Positions 49,943 to 60,361 of a stretch of DNA of 64,000 nucleotides are shown piece after piece (position 1 is the first letter of the stretch; each line of letters begins with the position of its first letter). The stretch is taken from positions 1,860,001 through 1,924,000 of the forward strand of contig NC_047066.1 of the NCBI RefSeq assembly GCF_902459465.1. The letters run 5' to 3'. The position numbers and the translations under genes are program-made. The notes beneath the pieces are model-generated. The model did no database searches. It worked only from the letters and a program-made list of their open reading frames with translations, and had not been told where the DNA came from. The stretch comes from Asterias rubens (Eukaryota > Echinodermata > Asteroidea > Forcipulatida > Asteriidae).

Positions 49943-52900
49943 TATTCGGCAATTCACATAAAAATACAAAAATACAAAAATTGTATACGTAAAGGATAAA
50001 GCTCTTAAAAACATTAAATAGGCCTATATAAATATATACATGTACATCTGGATTGGAAAACATTAAAAAGGAAGATACATCAAGATATAAAAAAGGAGGA
50101 CAGGCAGTAAAAGAGAAGACAAAGTACTACACGACTGACGACAACAAAAAGACATCAACAATCCAGGTTTGCCAGGACTGACAAAAGTGCCTGCACTGTC
50201 ACCAAGAGGTGTGTCAGTCCAACCTGGAAGGACAAGAGACAAACAATTACACATAATAACCAGGTTAACAAACAAACAAACAAACAAACAAACAAACAAA
50301 CAAAACATGGATGCAAGACAACAATAAAAACTGACAAGACATCAGTTTACAAAACTGCCAGCAATGGAACTATCGGGAATAAACCGCAACTTTTAGTTTC
50401 CCTTTAAAAATATTGAAATTAGCAGTGAGCAGAGAGTTGAGTGGAGTCTTGGCTGGTAAACTAATTTTACTAAGCAAAGATTCGTTTTGCTAGCTTAAGC
50501 AAATTTTATGTTGAAGCAGCTCTATGAAATTAGCTGCAGGGCCCAACTTCATGGCGCTGCTTACTGTAAGCAAAGAATCTGCACTTACGTAAGCAGGGAA
50601 TTCGGCGCTTACTTCAAGCGTATTTAATGGGAAAGCAGGGAATATTTGCTTGTGAACGTGCATACTCCAAGTTACGAGGCATTGTTCGCTTACACAGCTA
50701 CATCCCTTGCTCTATGGCTACATGTAGCGCAGAAATTTGGCGCTTGCACAGTAAGCACAGAATGGTGATCGTAAGCGCTTTCTTTTGATAATCTTTATGG
50801 AAATAGCCCTGTAATGATCTAACTAAGCTAACAATGACCCCTGATTTACTCATGAAACCATGTCGTGCTTTTAGGAATACTGATTGCGGGTGTTTTTAGT
50901 CTACGGGTCTAGGGCCATAGTTTGGCGACAAAGTGCTATATTGTTGTTATACAATGTACAGATTGCTCTCTGTTTGTGAGTTGTAAAAGCACCATATTGC
51001 TTTACAGTTTAACAGTAACCGATAAGACAGAAATGCCCTAAGGACGCCTTGTACCAAGACTAATCCAGAGGCCAATTTCATAGAGCTGCTTAAGCAAAAT
51101 ATGCGCTTAAGCACAAAAATAGCTAGCTTATTTTATACATGTTACTGGCAAAAAATGTCATGCCATATACATTGCCTGTGACCGGTATTTAGCTGTTGTT
51201 TAGCATTTAACAATTGAGTGGAGTCCTGGCCGGTAATCTGATTTTACTAGGCAAGGATATTTTTGCTTAAGCAAGATTTTGTGCTTAAGCAGCTCTATGA
51301 AAATGGGCCCTGATCATATGGTGGAATAGGTATAGACAAGGCCGATGGTCAAATGGTTGTAAACAAATTCACTGAAATGTAATGATCTTCTTTGGGTGCT
51401 TTGTAAAGGTTTGAAATATTTTCTTTATTGACATTGGATTGGATAACGTCAAACATTAGCATGAGCCATACTGTTGAGATGTATAAATTTGTTGTATTTT
51501 TCATACTCTATGGCGCTTTGAGTATTATTGTTATTATTATCCAGGACCCAATTTCATGTGCAAATTACTTAGCAAAGAAAAACGTTGCTTAGCAGAAAGA
51601 GGTTGCAGCCCAACTTGATCACAAATTAATATGTTAGTCAGTTTTTCTGCTGAACAGATTTATGAAATTGGGCCCTGGATCCTGACTAACTTACCTTTGT
51701 AAAAATTCAAAGTGCTGTATAGTGATACCACTTGTACTAAGGATAGTGTGTAAATTCAATTCTAGTTTGCCTGAATATGGGCTTTCCTTAATGTTCAAGT
51801 GTTATAAACTAGGTGTAATGCAGGCAATGCATTCACAAACAGCATTTGTAGAAAGACCCATGATGGGCTAATCCTACTGCATCCAAAATCTGCCATACAT
51901 GGTGTGTTATGAGCGAGCGGTCAAGTGCTCTGAACTCGAGCTCTGGTGTTTTTGAACAACCGGGTGGGGTTTGAGTCCCGGTCTTGACACTTGTGTCCTT
52001 AAGAAAGGCACTTAACCTATAGCTTTTGGACGGTATGTAAAGCTGTAGGTCCCATGTGTCTTACACTTATCGCTAAGAGAAGGGGTTAGCCGCTGTGTTT
52101 CTTCCACTCCAGTGCCAAATGTGTCTGAACACCTTGTAAACCCTTATGTGCTTAAGTGTTACTGAAATGGGTCTCATAATTCTGAACTTTCAAAACTTCT
52201 TCACTGCTTATTTTTATTCAAGTGCCTTGAGAAGATGAGCATCTTATTAGTGGATATATGTAAGACTCCAATGTTGTGTTTCTGAAACTAATGGGCTTAC
52301 AATTCATTCATGTATGAAAACTGCCAACTCTAAATATATTTGTGTTCATAATAAAGTATAAGTTGCGACTGAAAACTTTTGGATTTGAGTAGTTCACCTC
52401 ATGCCGATCCCATGTGCATGGCGCTGCATTGGTCACACTCACAACCATTATGTTGCTCAACTGATTTGCTGTCCTGACTTTGTGGTTCATCTCCTAGGAA
52501 CAGACACCGAGAGGAAAACGCGCCTCATGGACCCACGACAAGATCGAATTACTCTTGAAGATCTTATTGGCGTCACATCCCAAGTACATCAAGGCTAAGT
52601 TCAATTTCAGAGTCATGGATTTCTACGCCGAGATCGGACAGATGCTCTCCTACTCCGGACTGATGGTGGAGAACCTTTTGAAGAATTTGGGCCGGGAATA
52701 CCGAGACATACTCCGACAAGTCGAGCTGGAAGAAGCTGTGGGGAATACCCCACGTCCCAGACTGCGAGGATCTGAAACTGTCTTTAGTTTATTTGGGGAG
52801 TTCACACGTCTGTACTGCCTACTACCTGATAGACGACCTCCGAATATTCCCCAAGACATTGCCTCCTCATCATCAACAACTAAAAGTGACGGCATAGACA

Positions 52901-55900
52901 ATGAATTTAAGTATGATTCTCCCGCAATTGATATGTACCAATCTGGAGAGATGGCGACTGCCACCCACAGTAGGGTACCCTTCCCAATGGAGATTCATCA
53001 ACAAAGTTACCAGGACCACCAGGATCAACAGCCTGAGCTGCCTGACTTCACAACGACCAATATTTACCAGCAGCCTACGCAGACCGACTTTACAACAAAC
53101 AGCATGAGGTTAAATCCAACCCCAGTCCTGCCAGTAGAGTTATCGGAGAATAGCTTTGAGCCTGCGAGGACAAAAAGTAAAGTCGACTCATCTAAAACCA
53201 ATGTTGGGACGAGGGCGAGAGGGAGACAGCGATTTCGTTTTGCGCCACGGTCAGCTCGTGGATCAAGCTCAAGAACAACTTGGGGTTCTGTGACCATCGG
53301 AAAAAAGAGACGAATACCAACCCAGGAGAGAAATTACTCCTCGTCCAAAAAACGTTGCCCTTGTGAAGACAAGACGGCAAAGTTCCAAGAGCAGATGCTT
53401 CATGTGTTGTCTGGAATCGGACAGGAGCTCCAGTTACTGAGACAAGGTTTCTTTGCTCTTTATGATATTAAGGAGAACACAAACAGTAGCACGGAGAGTC
53501 CTGAATACGATGAGAACTCCGTAGAAGATGATTACAATGAAGAGGATTGTGATATGAATGAAGATCGGGATGATGAACGCCCCAATCCAAGTGTTATTTT
53601 TCCAAATCTAGGAGAATAATCATCTGTAAGCCTGAGCAGTGTGCAAGATTCCTTCTACCCCAACCACACCGAACTCGTTCTCAATACATTCTGAAAAATA
53701 CAGTCTTGTTGCAAGGCCATAGTAATGTGTACAGCGAGGAGGGAGTGAGCGAGCGAGGGACCGCAATAGTGGAGTGATAGTGTGAATAACAACGTCTTGC
53801 ACCAAGACTAGATTTTTCAGAACGTAGTGAGAACGAGTTCGGTGTGATGGGGGTATTCCTTACTGAAATGAAAGGTGGCATTATGCAGTGGCATGAAACG
53901 GGGCCCTGGGGTGTTGTTATGCCAAATGTGAACTACAGAGTTCTGCCATATTTTATTTGCCTTCTACATTATCTTTAATTTATAACTTATAAGAGACTTA
54001 TTTGTAGTTTAAAGCCATAAATACACTTTCGGTAAACAGTATTGTCCAAGTCCCACACTTCGTGTATCACAACTTGTATATAAAATAACAAACCTGTGAA
54101 AATTTAGGCTCAATCGGTCATCGGAGTCGGGAGAAAATAACGGGAAAACCAACTCTTGTTTTCGCACGTTTCGCCGTGTCATGACATGTGTTTACGATAA
54201 ATCCGTAATTCTCGATGTCGAGAATTGATAATTGTTTCAATGTTTTCTCAAAAAGTAAAGCATTTCATGGAACTATATTTCATGAGAAGTCTTTTACCAT
54301 TACCTTCTGTAAACCCTGTAAATTATTTGTAAATCTGTGAACTTTTTTTTTTTCTGTACCGAAAGTGTATAATGGCTTTAAAAGGTTAGTGCTAAGGTTG
54401 TTCGTACTTTGTGATACAGAATCCTTCTAAGGTTTATACTTTGTAAAACAGAACCTCCATTGACAAAACCATAGTTCAAACAATTGATCTGGTGATTTGC
54501 ATGGTAGACTGTTGCCATATGAAATAAAGGCTTAACTCGCTATTCGTCCGAAGCCAGATTTTTTAGGGGAAACTGCAAGACCTCGGAGCTGGTAGCTCAG
54601 AATTGTTAATGGGGTTTACTGGACCAGAATTTTGAAAAAACTACACATTAAAAAAAATAAACTACACAGTTTAAAATAAAATCAATTATTATTTTTTCAA
54701 CAAAATGACCTACAAAGTTTGATTTAACATAATTTGTTTCTTCTTTTCGATAAGCACTAAGAGAAAATTAATCTCATTTGTCTTATATGTAAGGCCGAGT
54801 AAAAAAAGAAACCTGTTTAGCGTCCCCGCCCCCTTCCTTTTTAGAGGCTGCCTCCTTTTTTTTTTGCGGTGCTCACTCGGTTGAGCCCCTGACAAGAGCT
54901 AAACGAGCGACCACTCACCGCTCTCGTAGTGACATCATTTACCTGGGGCAAGCCCCCCAAGTGACCCACTCCACAAGCAGGGCACTAGGGGCTGACCTGG
55001 GTGAGCCCCTGGAATCACGTCAAAAGCTATTGGAATGCACCGGGGCAGACTGGGGATGACCCGGGAAGCTAAACGAACGCACCCTATGTTCCAACAACCC
55101 TGTGTTCCGAAGAAGAAAAACCTAATGATTTAGAGTTAGGGTTAGAGTTAGGGTTAAGACTAGGAAAATACACTAAAGGTATAGAAACATAGGGCTGTCG
55201 GAACAGGGATGTAACCATCAGACTGATGACTTCTTCTGCTGCAAGGATGTTCAGTAGTTTCTTCAGTTAGTAAGATTTAAAGGGACACATTGCTTTGGAT
55301 CGGGCGAGTTGGTCTATAAAAAGCATAATTTGAAACCCTTTGTTATGAAATGTATGTGGTGAGAAAGATGTTTTAAAAGTAGAATATAACGATTCACACA
55401 AATGCAACTCGAAATTGCATGGTTTTCCTTTTATTTTGCGAACTAAAACAACACGCCGTTTTGTGGAGTAAAAAACTTGAATTTTTGTTATGGCAAAACC
55501 TGCTTCTAGAGTTTGGTCCAACACATAATTTTAAAGCAGCAACTTTAGGAAAAACTTGTTTAAGAAGCTGAAGTTAGTTTTAGTCTTAAAAAGAGACTCA
55601 GCTGGGGTCGAAACTTGAGGCCAAAACCATAGTTTTGCAATAATCTGGACAACTCGGATATTAATGAAAATGCCAGTAATATTATTATTTAAATTTTGTT
55701 GTTCTGTTTAGTAGCCATATTGTTAGGATTTTGCCTTTGCTTAATTGTATTAAAAAACACAGTCCTGAATGTCAGCCCTGTACAATGTGAAAGTAATATT
55801 TTGTTGGTGTTGTTACTCAAGCGAAATGTCTGTTTGTTTGTTTGTTTGTTTATAATCTTCCTTTCTCAAACCACAGCTTCAGCTTCGTCTCAGGCTTTGG

Positions 55901-58900
55901 CTCGGCACGCTACGTACGCAATGGGAACGCAGCTCGGGCTTCAGGCATACGTTTTTTATAGCATGCAGTTCTTGAACATCTGCAGACAAAGCCTAGAGTC
56001 GAAGCCTAGACCACCAGCCCCGCCTATTGGCCCAATTTCATAAAATTGCTTAAGTTAAAGGCAGTGGACACTATTGGTAATTACTCAAAATATTTATTAG
56101 CATAAAACCTTTCGTGGTGACGAGTAATGGGGAGAGGTTGATGGTATAAAACATTGTGAGAAACGGCTTCCTCTGAAGTGCCATAGTTTTCGAGAAAGAA
56201 GTAATTTTTAACGAATTTGATTTCAAGACCACAGATTTAGAACTTGAGGTCTCGAAATCAACCATCTAAATGCACACAACTTCGTGTGACAGGGGTGTTT
56301 TTTTCTTTCATTATTATCTCGCAACTTCAACGACCAATTGAGCTCAAATTTTCACAGGTTTGTTTTTTTATACATAAGTTGAGATACACCAACTGTGAAG
56401 GCTAGTCTTTGACAATTACCATTAGTGTCCACTGCCTTTAAAGCACAAAATTAACTAAGCACAACTATGCTTATAGGATTTATGTAATTGGGCCCATGTC
56501 ACATCCTGCATTTTTGCTTTTAAAACAGAATGTTTTTAAGCAATATTTCTGCTTAAGCAGCTCTATGAAATTATACGCTGGTGATGACGATAATGAATCA
56601 TGTATTTACCAGTGGCTACCATAAATACAAAAAAGCAACAAATAATGTTATTTTAAAAATCCTGCAGCCCAAATATATGGAGAATCTTCTGAAAGCGGCA
56701 GCTCAGAGGAAACGGGAGCAAGAACGTCTTCAAGAAAGGAAGGTTCAGAGAGAACGAGAAGCGGAGGGTTTGGAGTTCGCTGATAAGGAGGCGTTTGTTA
56801 CATCGGCTTATAAGAAGAAGATGGAGGAACTGGCGGAGGAGGAGGAAAGGGAACGACGGGAGGCAGAGATGGAAGGTATTCTTAAACTTATCGATTTATA
56901 GAGGGCACTGTTCACATACACTTATTATCTCTGATTTCAAAAGATTGGAATTGTGATGCTTGCATGGAGGAAAGATGTACATCGAATAAGAGAAAATTAT
57001 AATTTTACATGATTTCGCTATGGGTAATCCATCTAAACATGGGAACAAATTTTACTCCGGTTATTTTCAAAGCGTTAATAGTGAAATATTTTGTGATGAA
57101 TTGGGTATATTTACTACCAATTGTGTTTTAAGTTGCACCTATTTGTTAGCTCTGGAAGCATAGATATTATGGCCCAATTCATTCAGTTTTAGACGTGAAA
57201 GGAAAAGCCCAATGATGAAAACCCACGCTATCAGGTAGGGACTGATGCAAGGTCCGGTCTGAAATGGGATTTGAACTGGGGTTCACAGAGGTGAATCCTG
57301 GTAAAGAAAGCATTGAGCCAACAAGGGGTGCGTTTTCGCGGTCCTAACCAATACCTGTTTCGGTTGAACTAGCCATGGGTTAACCACTGGCCATTGACTG
57401 AAACAGTTATGACGTTATGACCCCGAAAACGCAACCCTGATCCCCAATGGCAATCAATGTGTAGGTCAGTCCTTGTGCTCAAATGAGGTTTGTCTGTTTT
57501 TATCTCAAGGTCCATTTATCATAGCTGTGATGCCAAAAAACTGTTAGTTTTAAATTGCTTGGTTTTTACTTTTTTGTTTACAGCTCTAAATGACGTAACA
57601 AAGCAAAGAGACATGAGTGGTTTTTATCGTCACATCTTGGACCAGACAACAGGACCAGCGGACCAACCCAAAGCAGAAGATTCAGATAAGAAGTCGGAAG
57701 AAGAATCAAAACCTAAAATCAAGATTGAGAAAGGGTGAGTTTGATACCTCTAGTGTAACAGTGTATGGTAATTGTCCACATTCCCTGAACTCGCCCAACA
57801 CTTGCCTTAAAAACTATCAAGCATACTGCACCCTAACTGTGGAACTCTCTGGAAACTTAATATATCAAGTCCAAAAACTTAAGAACATTCTTCTAAAACA
57901 AAATGTGTTAATTTTGTTCAAATCATCCATAAATATTATTGCTCTTTCACCTGCTTCATGCTTCATTGCCCACGTAAAACTTATATTTTGTTTTATCGCT
58001 CCATGTTTGTACACGTTCTTAAATTATTCGTTTCATCACATCATTTTATTGGTACTTGAGTGTTTGTTGGGGTTTATATCTGCTATATTTATTGTTGTTC
58101 GTTGTCTTGTACTAATTGATTCTTTTACTTTTATTTATTTCTGTAAATTTATTTATTTGTTAATTTGCTTGTGGTCTATAGGTTTAGGCCTAACCTAGAG
58201 TAAAACATTTTGTTTGCACTCAACAAGCTTTGCTTTTTGTTAATTCTCTCCACATCTTTGCTGATTTTATTTCCTAAAAACTTTCCATCTTTGTTTTGCT
58301 TTGTACAAGGCATCCCAGCCTACAAGCTTTTGCTTTTAATGGGTCATGCCTCCATACAGTTTCAGTCTCTATAAAATCACATTTGTTATTTTGATGTATG
58401 TATGGAAATAGATGTTGTTAATAGATTGATTGATTGATAAGCATCCCATAGGCCTAGTCCTTTTTTTTCAAAGACACTGGACACATTTGGTTAGTGTCAA
58501 AGACTCAACATACGCACAAATAATTGATCGACTTGTATAACTGGTTGATTAATAATTTATTTTGTCTTTTTGTATTCAACAATTTAGGATTGAAATTTAG
58601 CATACACAGGCATAACAAAATAGTCATCCTTTTTGTTTTGTGAAGATTTATTTAAACGTGAATCCTTCATGCTAAGTAATCATCATGGTTCAAACTCTTC
58701 CAAAACTGGAATGATGTAAAAAAGAAAAGGCTCTTAATTTAGACAAACATCTAGACCTATTACAATTATTTTAATTTGTTTTCAATTTATTTCACTGCAC
58801 AGTTGCGATTGTCATGACTGAAACCATGCAATTTTTGTTTTCAAGAATAATTATTCATAATTTTTAGCAAGTACAAAAACATATTATTTTGTTTACAGTT

Positions 58901-59578
58901 TAGAAAGGGTATTCTAATATATCGTACAGATTATGCTTACTTTTTGAAAGATATCCTTTACCTGATCATTTCCACAGGGACAGTGATCAGGAGATAGAAC
59001 AGCGGACACAAACTGAAGATGACAGTAGGAGTGAAAAACATCATCATAAAACAGAACGTCAAACTGAAGAGAAACGTCACAGCAAGGATAGAAACCGTCA
59101 GGGAAGGGACGACAGAGATGGTGACAGACACCATGATAGTCACAGCGATAGACACCGTGACAAACACCATGACAGTCACAGTGATAGACACCGTGATAAA
59201 CACCATGAGAAACAACGTTCCTCAGGTGAACGTAGAGACAGGCATTCAGTTGGGCATAGGAAGAACAAAGATGAAGAGAGAGATAAAAGAACAGACAGAG
59301 ACACAAGAAGAGAAGAACAAACAGACAAGAACGATGAACAACACAGGACGACATCACAGGCTGAAAGACAACCTTCCAGAGATGAGCCACCAAAGTCAAA
59401 GGTTGAGAAGGAAGGTCAGAAGAGGGAGGTCGAGGTCGTTTCAGAGACCAAGGTTTCTGAGAGCAAGTTTGCCAAGAGGAACGCTGAAGATTCTGTGATG
59501 TCTGCAAAGGATCGCTACCTGGCCCGGAAGGCATCGAGGGGAAATGTGAAGGCGCATGTTATTGTAGAGGATGACTAG
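45306..59578 (+). CDS. NSRP1: NSRP1, nuclear speckle splicing regulatory protein (7 coding exons, 421 aa)
   Basis: Joined exons: 45306-45328, 46741-46825, 48404-48472, 49185-49313, 56668-56875, 57584-57734 and 58978-59578. The sum is 1266 bp, exactly 422 codons with one stop. NSRP1 (CCDC55, NSrp70) is a nuclear speckle RNA-binding protein that influences alternative splicing. Diagnostic matches: VYGLITHQ near the N-terminus, ALEEDPTVYEYDSIYD, PKYMENLLKAA, DKEAFVTSAYKKKMEELAEE, DVTKQRDMSGFYRHIL and the C-terminal SKFAKRNAEDSVMSAKDRYL. Residues about 103-205 are a charged coiled coil; residues about 222-360 are rich in Asp/Arg/His/Lys with DRHRDKHH repeats, an RS-like region. It is shorter than human NSRP1 (558), mainly in that region. 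The start AAGATGGCG is strong. Intron 4 is 7.35 kb and contains another open exon (52498-53619). AATAAA at 60610 is a possible poly(A) signal. Confidence 0.96.
45905..46284 (+). mobile_element. Family-2 TTAA MITE
   Basis: Left end TTAAAGCCGAAGCCATTATA then CACTTTCGGTAAACAG; right end CTGTACCGAAAGTGTATAATGG-like sequence and TTAA at 46281. Interior landmarks are GTCCAAGTCCCACACTTCGT and GCGTTTCGCCGTGTCATGAC. Copies at 54009 and 63516 share the same order. It sits in NSRP1 intron 1. Confidence 0.84.
46321..46470 (+). repeat. ~61-bp tandem duplication inside an inverted repeat
   Basis: ATGAAATAATTGTATAATTT ... GAAAAAGTGGTGGCGTGG occurs twice in tandem (from 46348 and from 46409). The outer ends ATCACGCCACCACTTTTTC and GAAAAAGTGGTGGCGTGAT are inverted. 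One arm of a small palindromic element has therefore been duplicated. Confidence 0.82.
47387..48301 (+). mobile_element. Family-4 TTAA MITE, long copy (915 bp)
   Basis: Starts TTAAAGTCACCTGGAAGTGG and ends TTCCAGGTGACTTTTCTTTAA-type sequence. Subterminal blocks GACGTCAATCGAGACG and CTGCCTCGATTGACATCAC are also inverted. A shorter inverse copy is at 62442-62906. The unique interior (47600-47860) has no convincing ORF. Confidence 0.75.
48936..49120. mobile_element. Short fold-back MITE just before NSRP1 exon 4
   Basis: TAAAGGCCCGGTCACACAGG is mirrored by CCTGTGTGACCGGGCCTTAA. GAACGAAAACGATAACG and CGTTCTCGTTTTTGTTCTC are inverted inside. It ends about 65 bp upstream of the exon 49185 acceptor. 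Confidence 0.75.
49406..49799 (+). mobile_element. Family-1 TTAA MITE inserted in another repeat
   Basis: Starts TTAAAGGCAGTGGACACTAT and ends AGTGCCCAGTGTCTTTAA. The flanks (CTGCTTAAGCACAAATTTTGC left, GCACGAAAACAGC right) belong to the 'gctgcttaag' repeat. That repeat appears uninterrupted at 51085-51150 with a single TTAA at 51107-51110. This is a filled/empty site pair. Confidence 0.9.
49909..49943 (+). repeat. (TTA)n microsatellite
   Basis: About eleven ATT/TTA units in NSRP1 intron 4. An (AAAC)n tract follows at about 50272-50304. Confidence 0.9.
50539..51680. repeat. Cluster of three 'gggcccaatttcat' fold-back repeats
   Basis: Segments 50539-50810, 51069-51312 and 51544-51676 each begin with a GGGCCCAATTTCAT-like end and finish with its reverse complement, with internal GCTTAAGC and AGCAAAATTT inversions. 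51069-51312 preserves the empty insertion site for the MITE at 49406. Confidence 0.65.
51905..52115 (+). mobile_element. tRNA-like SINE (family B related)
   Basis: GTTATGAGCGAGCGGTCAAG, a long arm, then GGGTTTGAGTCCCGGTCTTG and ACACTTGTGTCCTTAAG. This is the class-II tRNA-like head and the CTTAAGAAAGGCACTTAACC tail typical of such SINEs. It lies about 380 bp upstream of the SANT-like exon. Confidence 0.55.
52498..53619 (+). CDS. Myb/SANT-like DNA-binding protein exon nested in NSRP1 intron 4
   Basis: After a TCTCCTAG acceptor at 52497 an open frame of 373 codons runs to TAA (53617-53619). It begins EQTPRGKRASWTHDKIELLL and has no ATG until codon 40 or so, so an upstream exon is needed. Residues about 10-100 look like a helical Myb/SANT-like (MADF/trihelix-type) DNA-binding domain: WTHDKIELLLKILLASHP followed by two more amphipathic helices. 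The middle is disordered and Gln/Pro/Thr-rich. A basic stretch (RARGRQRFRF ... GKKRRIP) looks like a nuclear localisation signal, then a leucine-rich helix (MLHVLSGIGQELQLLRQGF) and an acidic tail. The reading phase is 0, the same as the NSRP1 exon 49185-49313 donor, so it could be an alternative last exon of NSRP1 or the last exon of a nested gene. AATAAA occurs at about 54520. It could also be a domesticated transposon-derived gene. Confidence 0.72.
   Translation, partial: EQTPRGKRASWTHDKIELLLKILLASHPKYIKAKFNFRVMDFYAEIGQMLSYSGLMVENLLKNLGREYRDILRQVELEEAVGNTPRPRLRGSETVFSLFGEFTRLYCLLPDRRPPNIPQDIASSSSTTKSDGIDNEFKYDSPAIDMYQSGEMATATHSRVPFPMEIHQQSYQDHQDQQPELPDFTTTNIYQQPTQTDFTTNSMRLNPTPVLPVELSENSFEPARTKSKVDSSKTNVGTRARGRQRFRFAPRSARGSSSRTTWGSVTIGKKRRIPTQERNYSSSKKRCPCEDKTAKFQEQMLHVLSGIGQELQLLRQGFFALYDIKENTNSSTESPEYDENSVEDDYNEEDCDMNEDRDDERPNPSVIFPNLGE
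53644..53862. mobile_element. Fold-back element downstream of the SANT-like exon
   Basis: AAGATTCCTTCTACCCCAAC then CACACCGAACTCGTTCTCA is mirrored by TGAGAACGAGTTCGGTGTGA then GGGGTATTCCTT. CTGAAAAATACAGTCTTG is mirrored by CCAAGACTAGATTTTTCAG. It begins 25 bp past the stop codon, so it would lie in the 3' UTR. Confidence 0.7.
54009..54381 (+). mobile_element. Family-2 TTAA MITE
   Basis: TTAAAGCCATAAATACACTT at the left, and CCGAAAGTGTATAATGGCTT then TTAA at the right. Same order as the copies at 45905 and 63516. Confidence 0.85.
54882..55085. mobile_element. Fold-back element related to 37408-37675
   Basis: Shares GAGCCCCTGACAAGAGCTAA, CAAGTGACCCACTCCACAAG and the GGGAAGCTAAACGAACGCAC terminus with the other copy (partly in inverse order). 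The left end is poorly defined. Confidence 0.5.
55277..55500 (+). mobile_element. Family-3 element, one arm only
   Basis: TTAAAGGGACACATTGCTTT then CGGGCGAGTTGGTCTATAAA, and CTCGAAATTGCATGGTTTTCC, match the left arm of 32814-33194. The mirrored right arm is missing. Confidence 0.65.
56055..56441 (+). mobile_element. Family-1 TTAA MITE inserted in a 'gctgcttaag' repeat
   Basis: TTAAAGGCAGTGGACACTAT to TTAGTGTCCACTGCCTTTAA. The flanks CCAATTTCATAAAATTGCTT (left) and AGCACAAAATTAACTAAGCA ... GGGCCC (right) belong to the same host repeat family as the copy at 49406. Confidence 0.87.
58460..58530 (-). mobile_element. Family-1 MITE terminal fragment
   Basis: CAAAGACACTGGACACATTT and TCAACATACGCACAAATAA match the end of the reverse-orientation copies. 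The rest of the element is absent. Confidence 0.55.
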
Positions 59579-59975
59579 AACGATTTTAACTTTGGGTTAG
59601 GTGGGGTTCGAGTGGGGCTGGGGTACATTGCTTCTGGGGGAGAGGAAGGACAACCTTCAATTAGGTTGTACACTGTGGTTCAGTGGTTAGACTGCAGGAC
59701 TTGCAATCTCAAGCTTGTGGGTTTGGATTCTTACCAAGTTAGCTGCTGGTTTCACAATGACCAGAATAGTATTTTTTTGCTAGTGGCGGGGGAAAGGTTT
59801 CAAAATGGACTTGGACTGTTGAAGATTTCCTCTACAGACAGCCTCCACAAGAGCTTAACAAGTAGGCAAGAAGGTACAATGAAATTGATGTGTCAGAGCA
59901 AAAACGTTGTATATCCTCAAATAACACTTAAATATTAGGTGTGAGTTTGAACATTTTCAAAAAGTGGTATCTCAC

Positions 59976-60361
59976 TTAAAGACACTGGACACTATTGGTA
60001 ATTGTAAAAGATCAGTCTCCTCACTTTGTGTATCTCAACTTATGCATAAAATAGCAAACCTGTGAAAATTTGAGCTCAATCGGTTGTCAAAGTTGCGAGA
60101 TAATAATGAAAGAAAAAACACCCTTGTCATACGAAGTTGTGTGCGTTTAGATTGTTGATTTCGAGACCTCAAATTCTAAACCTGAGGTCTCTAAATCAAA
60201 TTCGTGGAAAATTGCTTCTTTCTCGAAAACTATTTCACTTCAGAGGGAGCCGTTTCTCACATTGTTTTATACCATCAACAGCTCCCCATTACTCGTTACC
60301 AAGTAAGGTTTTATGCTAATAATTATTTTGAGTTATTTCTAATAGTGTCCACTGCCTTTAA
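59976..60361 (-). mobile_element. Family-1 TTAA MITE, reverse orientation
   Basis: TTAAAGACACTGGACACTAT at the left; AATAGTGTCCACTGCCTTTAA-type end at the right. Interior reversed relative to 24418. TTAA at 59976-59979 and 60358-60361. Confidence 0.85.

Noticed and set aside
55134-55160. GGGTTAG-like repeats suggesting telomeric sequence
   Set aside because: Only two or three irregular units, inside ordinary intron sequence; too short for an interstitial telomere.
57617-58198. 193-codon open frame overlapping NSRP1 exon 6
   Set aside because: Another frame of the exon running into AT-rich intron; the hydrophobic end comes from TTT-rich codons.
58914-59534. 206-codon minus-strand open frame
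   Set aside because: Antisense shadow of the low-complexity last NSRP1 exon.
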